From contig CM023533.1 of the NCBI GenBank assembly GCA_013350335.1, forward strand, positions 35,458,170 through 35,522,169: 64,000 nt of DNA, in the 5' to 3' direction. Under the pieces are notes generated by a model. That model was not told the DNA's origin. It saw nothing but the letters and a program-made list of their open reading frames with translations, and searched no databases. Numbering within the stretch: position 1 is the stretch's first letter; each line of letters opens with the position of its first letter. The stretch is from Chimonanthus salicifolius. Taxonomy: Eukaryota; Streptophyta; Magnoliopsida; Laurales; Calycanthaceae. The position numbers were made by a program, and so were the translations under genes. This document shows positions 56,321-64,000 of this stretch, in pieces.

Positions 56321-57762
56321 TATTAGGCTTGGAGCCTTACAGAGTCATTTCATAAAACAAGCAGATTTATAAAAATAAGGAGAAAGGAAGAGTGTAGACG
56401 CACTCTCCATCTTCGGTGGCGCTAACGTCAGACTCGACTGTGACTCTAATATAAAAGAATTATGATCACTACTTTTTAATATCAATAGGAATAGAGATGA
56501 TGAAGATCTTCTAGAAGAAGAATGATTGATGAAAGGATTTCATATTGGGTGGGATATCTTATGGGGTCAATAGGTCAATGGGGCTTTCATCTTTCATGCC
56601 TGAAATTTCCTTTGAAACATGAAAGAAGGGGAGTGAGAGACTTGGAGGTGGGTTGCTTCTTTGCTTACAATTTAATATTCTAAAAAGATTATTAAAAGGA
56701 AGAAAAAAATCAGATAAATGATACAATCAATTTAGTTCCTCTGGTGTGATTTATGCTCTCAAAGTTATTATGGAGATTTAATTTGTGTAGATGAATAATG
56801 ACATAGACATAGTGTCGAATTATGGGAAATTTGACATCGAACACTATATAATTTTGTAGGTTAAACTATTCTCTTATAGAAAGATAGCACGTAGGGGTGA
56901 AATTAGGACGGGTTGAATCGGGTTTTAAATAAATTCAACTCAACTCATATAAATTTTTATTGAGCTTGACCCTACTTGATTCGTGTTGCTAGCCCTTATT
57001 GTTCAACCCGACCTAACTCAAGTTATTAGCTCGACCTATTTTTAGTACATATACTGAATATTAGTCTCGTGCAATAAGACTGACACTTCAAGAAAGCAAT
57101 GAGCCTTACACACACTCTAAAAATTTTATTGTACAAGTCTACATAGCCTGAAATCTTATACGAGTAGAGTTAACATCACATATGTTATTATTTCTCATGT
57201 TAAGAAACTACTATAGAAATTTAAAGAGAAACTCATAATTTCTCTTATTTTCTATCACTTCAATGTACTAGAGAGTTGGTAAGGCCTAATATTAAGTTAT
57301 TAACAAGTTTTAGTGGTCAACTAATTATCATTCCACATGGCTGCTCGATGGAAGGCAATATTTATGATGTTTATCTTAGAAGCATAAATACCCACATGTC
57401 TTTTCTTTCTAAATATTAAATTATCAAAGTATCAAACAATTTTCTTTCACTTCAGTGACGTCATCTCTATCCGGGCATGTGAAGCTGACATGGGTGGAGT
57501 TGAACATCTTGAAGGATATTTTTAAGATTGCACTCTTCATAAAGAATTAAATTTATTAGTTTTGAAAAACTATAAATTTTATAAATTTCTAAATTTAGTT
57601 AAAGTTGAGTTCTTTTATGATTAAAATATTTAGATTACTCAAATAATTTTAGAGTATATGTAAACCTCATTATTTGCATATATCATGTAAATTTATAAAG
57701 TATAATTCGTAAAGTAAAAATTGAACTCAAGACTGTCACTTCTATTCCAATTTATTAGAGTT
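56321..57762. other. No gene recognised
   Basis: AT-rich. 56894-57050 (GTAGGGGTGAAATTAGGACG, CAACCCGACCTAACTC) resembles a common plant small repeat, but no second end was identified. Confidence 0.35.
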
Positions 57763-57770
57763 ATCGTCAA

Positions 57771-58035
57771 CAGGGGTTGAAATATCGGCCGATACGTATC
57801 GTATCGGCCGATATATATCGGTTTTGGATATGTGAATATCAGCCGATATGTATCGTATCGACCGATATTCACAATATCGGCCTTGATATCGGGCCGATAT
57901 CAAAATATCGGCCGATATTTAAAAAAACAAGAAAGAAAGAGAAAAATATTGGCCGATATATCGACCGATAACGATATATCGGTCGACATATTGTATCGAC
58001 TGATATATCGGCCGATACCGATTTTTAAACCCCTG
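57771..58035. mobile_element. CAGGGG-type hAT MITE, 265 bp
   Basis: The perfect duplication ATCGTCAA (57763-57770 and 58036-58043). Inverted ends are CAGGGGTTGAAATATCGG and CCGATTTTTAAACCCCTG. Inside are at least eight copies of the palindrome ATCGGCCGAT or one-base variants. It is the mirror orientation of the copy at 61742. Its apparent protein frames (IGRYIDR-type) are artefacts of the repeat. Confidence 0.95.
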
Positions 58036-58043
58036 ATCGTCAA

Positions 58044-59640
58044 CTTTGAGTTCGTCTCAACCACTTCAAATAAATTCAAATTTAATAGATATAGAATTTA
58101 TAAAGAGAGTTAATGAATGTGAAAAAAGAATTTTTTTTTTCTTTTTTTATCATCCCGCATGTGGCGGCGTTGACGCCTAAGTGTTTTTTTTTTTTTAATT
58201 ATTTTAATTGAAGTATCTTGTGTCCATTCTCTCAGATTGAGAATCATAAAAGTAACATTATCATTGAATATAATATCTAGATTGGGAGCACACTTTTGTG
58301 TGCTTTCACCCACCAAATGTGACCCCGGAAATTGTTAGCAAAGCGGTGGGACCCGCGTGGCCATACTATTCAGGTGGGTCCCACCATTTAACACCATTTT
58401 TTTTACGTATTTCTCCTAAGCATGTCCAACACGCTTCATTTGCTTGATGAATGATGACAAACTTCCCATTGCTTATGGATGAAGGCATCCATTTCATTCT
58501 CCTGAATTAAACTAAACATTCCTCACATATTTGAATTTGGTCACTCATTTCTCTCTCTTAAAAATTTATGATACAGAATCTATTCTCATATAATATTAAA
58601 AAATTATGATTTAATAATATTTTTAAAATAAAACTCACTATAAAAAACTAGCTGTTGAGAAAAGAATGTTTCAAATGTTATATGAAGTAATTGATTTTTC
58701 GAATTAATCAATGTGAGATTTTGTCACTTCACATTCTTTGTACATTTTGAAATAAATTAATTGAAAATATCGAGTTAAAGAATTATTAATTAGATTAGTT
58801 ACATCTTATTTCATAAATTATATAAGATTATGAATTATAAAAATATCGAAAGCGATGAATATTATGAAGACTTACAAAGATAACTTTATTAATTAAATTA
58901 AAGTAATTTATTGAATCTTATGTTCAAACACAAATATTTTCTCTTGGATATTACTAATCACATAAGACCCAAATAAATTTCAGATAAAAATATACAATAG
59001 AATACGAAAATTAGATAACTAAATCATTATACATGTGATGATTTATCTTCTTTGATTTGACAAATCTCCAACCAACCTGTCATGCAATATGCCAACCTTT
59101 TGCTTTCAGAATGAATTTCTCGTGTGTGGGTCTTGATGTGTCTGCCTCTTCTGTTTTTATTCTCGTTTGAGGGTCTTTACTTTTCCAATTTGATTTGTTT
59201 TTATTAGACCTAATAAAAAGTAGCACGACCTAATTATCCTCAGTCATCAATTTAATAAATAGATAGATATTGACTTAATTTGTTTTATAAACAAATAAAA
59301 TCCACCCAAACCTAATTATCCCACTTGATAAATTTAATAAATAGATTGACCCAATTTGTTAAAGAACTGAATAGAATCTTCCCAAACTTCTTTATAAATG
59401 GATAGATCTAACTACCTAACTCGAAATCTGTTTATATATGAATATACTCGATTGAATTAACTATTGTCACGTCTAAATACAACACTTCCGATAATATAAG
59501 ATCTACATTGGTTTAAGTAGTAATCTTAGCACAAATTTAGCTACAAAAATCTCCTTAATTATAAGGTAAATAGATAACGTCGATATGATCCAAGTCCAAA
59601 ATATACTCGTACCAACTTAATCTATATATTTATTATTATT
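58044..59640. other. No gene recognised
   Basis: AT-rich, with scattered poly-T. 59210-59470 repeats words such as AATTTAATAAATAGAT and ACCTAATTATCC twice, probably a decayed small transposon. No coding domain. Confidence 0.35.
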
Positions 59641-59654
59641 TTTTCTTTTATGAC

Positions 59655-59795
59655 TAAGGTGTCCAGGTCTTTTAGAGCATCCGCCTAATTCTTTGGACAT
59701 GTGTAAGCCTCTCTACTCCCACACATCAGATAACTTTGGAGTAGAGTTCAATCAAAATCAGGACTCTCACTTCTTGAGACAGGTTTCTGCCCATC
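59655..59795 (-). mobile_element. SINE (Au-like), reverse copy
   Basis: Read on the minus strand it ends CAAAGAATTAGGCGGATG, CTCTAAAAGACCTGGACACC and TTAGTCATAAAAG. This is the same 3' consensus as the copy at 53625, followed by an A-rich tail. The 5' half with GAACTCTACTCC is diverged. Confidence 0.55.
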
Positions 59796-60374
59796 ATTCT
59801 AAACTCTTTAGATTGACTTGATCTATTTTACAATATCTAAAATAGACTCAAACTTGAAATAAGCCCAAATCGAATAAACTCCAATCCGATCTATAGCCAA
59901 GTCTAATTAATGTAGCCATATATAACAACAGGTGCATCTGTAATTAATAGAAAAAAGTCAAAAACATCTCTGATTGTTGCTAGATCTAGACCGTCTGTTG
60001 AGATGGGCTAAGGCCTCCTCGTTGATTCATTTTATACTTATTTGCAGAGATGAGCAAAGGCTTATGCCATCCAGTTTAGCCTTGTTTCACCAGTTTTGTC
60101 AATTATGTATGGATTCACACGGCTAGAGTTTAGGGACTACATTTGGGTGATTGAGATTATTGAGGGCCATTAATTCACTAGGTCTAGAGTTTATGGTTTA
60201 GAATGTCAATAACTTTGCACGAGTGAGACTCAATATTGAGATCGTCTTTTATGAGTCATTACTGATGCATGAATAAAGACATGTAGAGTCTCATTATTAA
60301 TCTATTGTTTTAATATTATTATTTTAATTTAAAATTTTAATGAATATATATTATTAATTTACTAAAGTTACCCA
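59796..60374. other. No gene recognised
   Basis: No element end or coding domain identified. Confidence 0.35.
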
Positions 60375-60571
60375 ACATTGAGTAACTCAAGTGGTAATTT
60401 CTCACCTCAAGAAGTGAGATATTGCGAGTTTGAGTTTCTATGGCGTTAACCGGTGGCTATCCTATGTAGGTACAGGACATACCCAAAGTGGGGGTTTTAG
60501 GAGAACTAAACAAACCCCACGACGTAGTTTGAAGTAATAGAAAACGATGCTAAAGTAAAAAAAAAAAAAAA
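60375..60571 (+). mobile_element. tRNA-derived SINE with poly-A tail
   Basis: An A-box-like GTAACTCAAGTGGTAATT and, about 35 bp on, a B-box-like GCGAGTTTGAGTTTC give a Pol III promoter with tRNA spacing. The body runs to a 14-A tail at 60558-60571. No protein. Flanking duplication is not clear. Confidence 0.72.
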
Positions 60572-60629
60572 TTAAGTTTGAAGGTTGAAGTTCGAGGTAC
60601 TTGACAAAGTTGTTGAGTAATGTTTCAAA

Positions 60630-61055
60630 CACGGGTGCAAAATTCGGTTTAGTCGAAATATCGGTCGATAAGTTTCTCTCTCCTCTTTTGCTTTCTTTCT
60701 TAAACATCGGTATTTTTTTTATTATTTTATTTTATCTGAATTAAAAAATAAATAAATAACCCAAAAGGAAGCTGGATTTAAAAAAAAAATTGAAAACCTA
60801 AATATCGGCTGATATCTGGGCCGACATTGGTCCGATATCGGCAGAGATATTGACCTGGGCCCACCATTTTTTTTTTTAATTTTTAAAGTCTGATATTAAT
60901 CATATCGACTGATATCAGACCGATATATATCGCTGATATATCGGTCATACCAGGTAAGAAATAGTGTATACGACCGATATAATATTTATCGATCAATATG
61001 ATAATACGGTGCTCAAAAATCGATAAATGCATGAGCCTATATCTTTTTATTCCTG
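60630..61055. mobile_element. CAGGGG-type hAT MITE, diverged 426-bp copy
   Basis: The perfect 8-bp duplication GTTTCAAA (60622-60629 and 61056-61063). The ends CACGGGTGCAAAATTCGG and (reversed) CAGGAATAAAAAG are degraded forms of CAGGGGTTTAAAAATCGG. The body has ATATCGGCTGATATCTGGGC, GGTCCGATATCGGC and CATATCGACTGATATCAG. It is older than its neighbours judging by the ends. Confidence 0.8.
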
Positions 61056-61063
61056 GTTTCAAA

Positions 61064-61733
61064 TGCTGAAAAGCTATTGAGTGTGCACTTTGAGGATTAA
61101 GTTCAAAGTTTATTTTCATTTTTCGAGGTTTACATCACCCAACTTACAAGTCTAGAAGTCATTTAGAAGTTCCAAACTTTCAATAGTCTCGGTAGACATT
61201 TTGAAAAGATGAAGATTCAAAGGCCTCTCATTTTAAAGCCCAACTTAACTTGAAAGTTTGAATTAAACTAAAGCTTGTTTCAACACAAGAACTCATCATA
61301 TGGAATATAAATTTTCATAATCGTCTTAAATAATCATTATAAGAAATGTTTTACATGGGTGACAATTGAAGCCTAGTGTGGGGCCCAACAGGATTATGAA
61401 ATCACATTCTCTCTTTCTTACATCCAGCTCTCTTCTATACGAATTTGATCTTTATCTAATTTGAGTATTTCAAGTTGATCTCGTCATTAAATTAAAAATT
61501 TAACTAAAAATTAGCCCCATTTTGACTAGTAATTTTTGGACCCTTAAAAATCAACAAACTTATTTTTTTATGAGAAGCATCATATTACCCCACACTTTTG
61601 GATCCATAGGGCCTTTGGTACCTTGTTGCCTTGGAGAAATAAGTTTCCTACTATAATATCTTTAATTTAAATTCCAATATTAAAATTAAATAATTTAAAA
61701 TCCTAACCATCCAACTCTAAATTCAACTCAATT
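61064..61733. other. No gene; repeat shared with 52.1 kb
   Basis: 61370-61640 is the second copy of the dispersed repeat noted at 52090-52400. No coding domain. Confidence 0.4.
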
Positions 61734-61741
61734 CCGTATAC

Positions 61742-62020
61742 CAGGGGTTTAAAAATCGGTTTCGGCCGATATATCGGCCGATACGATATGTCGACCGATA
61801 TATCGTTATCGGCCGATATATTTTTCTCTTTCTTCCTTGTTTTTTTAAATATCGGCCGATATCGGCCGATATTTTGATATCGGGCCGATATAATACGGCC
61901 GATATCAAGGCCGATATTGTGAATATCGGCCGATACGATACATATCGGCCGATATTCAAATATCCAAAACCGATATATATCGGCCGATACGATATGTATC
62001 GGCCGATATTTAAACCCCTG
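61742..62020. mobile_element. CAGGGG-type hAT MITE, 279 bp
   Basis: Ends CAGGGGTTTAAAAATCGG and ATATTTAAACCCCTG. The flanking 8 bp are CCGTATAC (61734-61741) and TCGTATAC (62021-62028), 7 of 8 equal. It has about ten ATCGGCCGAT palindromes in two subterminal arrays around a short AT core (TTTTTCTCTTTCTTCCTTG). Over most of its length it reads as the reverse complement of the 57771 copy. Confidence 0.93.
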
Positions 62021-62890
62021 TCGTATACTAATTCACTCAAACTCACCACTCCCCAACCACATCTCTAAATAAAAAATGAAATTATACACTTGACGTGCAT
62101 ACATGTTTTTTTTTTTAATTTACATGGGAGAAACCACAAAAAATCCAGCGTAAAACCTCCACGGGCGATACCCACTGCCATTAGGGTACACCAGATTAAG
62201 ACATGGGGGCTCGAACTTGACACCTCCCTTTCACCATAAAGTTTGCAAGTATTTTCCATGTATTTATGGAATTAGTTTCACTTTCAATGTGGAGTGAGAA
62301 TACTCATACTATCGAAAAACAATCCATTAGCCATACTCTAATAGAAGTGAAAGGTAAAGAGAGAAAGAAGTTAAACTTAGAAGCAGGGGTCAAAATATCA
62401 GCCGATATTGTGCGTATCGGCCGATATAATTCGGATTTTCAACCACCGAATTATATCGGCCGATACGTATAGTATCGGCCGTACAAAAAAAATTCGGCCG
62501 ATATGACCGAATTATCGGTCATCATATCGGCCGAATTTTAAAAATTCGATTTTTTGTTTTTTGTTTTTATAATAAATATCGGCCGAGATGACCGATATAT
62601 CGGTCCAAATCTCGGCCGAATCTGGGCTGAATCGGCCGTTTTTTCCCCAAAAAACAGTAAAACTTGGGCCTGGGCCCAACTCAAGTCCGGCGATATTTTG
62701 ACGATATATCGGACGACATCTCATATCCGATATATCGGGCGAGATCTCGGAAGAGATCTCACCTGTCAACCAATTTCTCCCCGTCACATCTCTGTGTACG
62801 GCGGACTGCAGAATTCGGCTGGTCCGACATACGTGAATATTTTATTATTTTTTTTAAATCTTAAAAATCGACCTGGTCCAATTTTTTTTC

Positions 62891-62898
62891 TATAAATA
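62891..62898 (+). promoter_or_regulatory. TATA box of the putative element transcript
   Basis: TTTCTATAAATACCATTC is a canonical plant TATA context. It is followed by an A/C-rich leader (CACCTACATCTCAAATTTAAC) and, 190 bp on, by a strong donor. A start site about 30 bp downstream is expected. Confidence 0.5.
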
Positions 62899-63086
62899 CC
62901 ATTCACCTACATCTCAAATTTAACACCTTATTTTCAAGGAGAAAACCAGATTTTACCATTTCTCTTCCAAAAAAAATTTCACTCTTCATTACTTGATTTA
63001 ACTAAGTTCTAAACGACCCGGATTTGTTTGAAACCGAACGATCCAGACCGTTCAAAGGTTTCTTCATTTATAGATCTACTGATCTT

Positions 63087-63092
63087 GTAAGT
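63087..63092 (+). other. Splice donor of leader intron
   Basis: CTGATCTT|GTAAGTTTTG is a near-ideal U1 site. It is preceded by an AT-moderate leader exon and followed by strongly T/A-rich DNA, as in plant introns. Confidence 0.5.
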
Positions 63093-63321
63093 TTTGTAAT
63101 TTATTTTGATTATCTGTATTTTAGTTTAATTTTTTAGCCAAAAATAACATAAAAGTGTTATAAAAAGTTAAAAAATGCTTGAAGTTAAATAAGATATGTA
63201 GTAAATAAAAGCTTTATATAGGTATTATAATTTTTTTTCCATCTGAATGTATCTGTAGTTATTTTTTGTGTACTTTGTTAGTTACTATTTTTTTTTCATT
63301 TATTTATTCCTTTTTGTTAAC

Positions 63322-64000
63322 TATTTCAACATAAAATAGCATAAATGAAAAAAAAAAGTTAGAAAATGATAATACCTATAAAATAATAGATGAACATTTT
63401 TCATGTGCTCTTAGTTACTGTTACTAACGTTTCAAAATTTACAGCAACATTTTTTACATTCACTTACTCTTTATTTTAATTATTTCATCATTAACTATGG
63501 ATTATGACATATAAATGTTAGTAAATGGTAAAACCTATAAAATAATGCATGAAATTTTTTATTTGCTGTTATTTAATGTATACTAACTTCATTTACAGGG
63601 ATGTAATTTTTTCCTTTTATTTTCTTTCTTTTTGTAATTATTTCATTATTATCTATGGACTATGACATATAAATGTTAGAAAATGGTAAAACCTATAAAA
63701 TAATACATGAATTTTTTTTATTTGCTGTTATTTACTGTATACTAACATCTTTTACAGGGATGCAATTTTTTCCTTTTATTTTCTTTCTTTTTGTAATTAT
63801 TTCATTATTAACTATGGATTATGACATATAAATGTTAGTAAATGGTAAAACCTATAAAATAACTAATAATTTTTTTTTTGCTGTTATTTACTGTATACTA
63901 ACTTCTTTTACAGGGATGAAATTTTTTCCTTTTATTTTCTTTCTTTTTGTAATTATTTCATTATTATCTATGGACTATGACATATAAATGTTAGAAAATG
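63322..64000 (+). repeat. 158-bp tandem repeat with branch point and acceptor in each unit
   Basis: Units start with CTATGGA(T/C)TATGACATATAA at 63495, 63653, 63812 and 63968, with periods of 158, 159 and 156. A more diverged unit precedes them from about 63322. Each complete unit contains TACTAAC (63422, 63581, 63740, 63896) followed by TTTACAG (AG ending at 63444, 63598, 63757 and 63913). In the last three units GGATG comes next. Units at the right are more alike than those at the left. The array continues past the window. Confidence 0.92.

Larger units (their letters stand above)
62384..64000 (+). mobile_element. 5' part of a larger CAGGGG-type hAT relative, runs off the window
   Basis: Starts CAGGGGTCAAAATATCAGCC with left flank CTTAGAAG. 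A subterminal array of ATCGGCCGAT and variants continues to about 62740, longer than in the small copies. After it come a TATA box (62891), a leader without long frames, a splice donor (63087) and a tandem intronic repeat. The right terminus and any transposase lie beyond 64000, so identity as an autonomous partner of the small copies is inference. Confidence 0.6.

Noticed and set aside
57777..58113. Frames with repeated IGRY/ISADI text, also at 61723-62068 and 62266-62895
   Set aside because: Products of the ATCGGCCGAT palindrome being read in six frames; not proteins.
1..64000. tRNA, rRNA or other structured RNA genes
   Set aside because: No full cloverleaf or rRNA segment recognised; tRNA-like pieces found belong to SINEs or are primer-binding sites.

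Overview
The window is nuclear DNA from a flowering plant. It contains spliced genes with plant-type GT..AG introns, tRNA-iMet primer-binding sites of LTR retroelements, plant L1-type LINEs with zf-RVT and RNase H domains, hAT transposons with 8-bp target duplications, and tRNA-derived SINEs. Base composition, very large introns and the density of nested elements suit a large, repeat-rich angiosperm genome. I cannot name the species. There are no prokaryotic features.

Two host genes are supported. The first, on the minus strand, is a RINGv (C4HC3, MARCH-like) membrane E3 ubiquitin ligase. Three exons lie at 25372-25800, 17344-17464 and 6523-6841. Their splice phases join without a stop, and the introns are 7.9 kb and 10.5 kb. 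The transmembrane C-terminal exons were not found and may lie left of position 1. The second, on the plus strand, is a conserved small membrane protein of 73 aa made from exons 35564-35660 and 38527-38651.

Almost everything else is mobile DNA, much of it nested. In the 10.5-kb RINGv intron, a LINE (7.2-17.0 kb) is interrupted by a TRIM retroelement (10847-15161, TSD TGACC), which is itself interrupted by a hAT transposon (11029-14769, TSD GTAGTGCC). In the 7.9-kb intron, a Copia relic carries a 1.45-kb insertion and abuts a reverse LINE that holds a complete TRIM (21087-21641, TSD TAATC). At 27.9-31.6 kb a LINE is split by a 950-bp hAT-like element (TSD CTCATCAG). At 40.1-41.5 kb the order is reversed: a LINE copy sits inside an element with hAT-like ends.

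From 43.6 to 52.0 kb there are two very long solo LTRs of one family (2.94 kb with TSD GAAGG; 4.26 kb with TSD GGCAA). The second is inside a TRIM LTR. Both carry dispersed hairpins built on GGTTCGGCCAT...ATGGCCGAACC.

From 55.6 kb to the end there is a cluster of at least four small hAT-type elements with CAGGGG-like ends, packed with the palindrome ATCGGCCGAT, three with perfect or near-perfect 8-bp duplications. The right edge (62384-64000) holds what looks like the 5' part of a larger relative: terminal motif array, TATA box, leader, splice donor, and then a 158-bp tandem repeat whose every unit has TACTAAC plus a CAG splice acceptor. This right edge and the hairpin-bearing solo LTRs are the least ordinary parts of the window.
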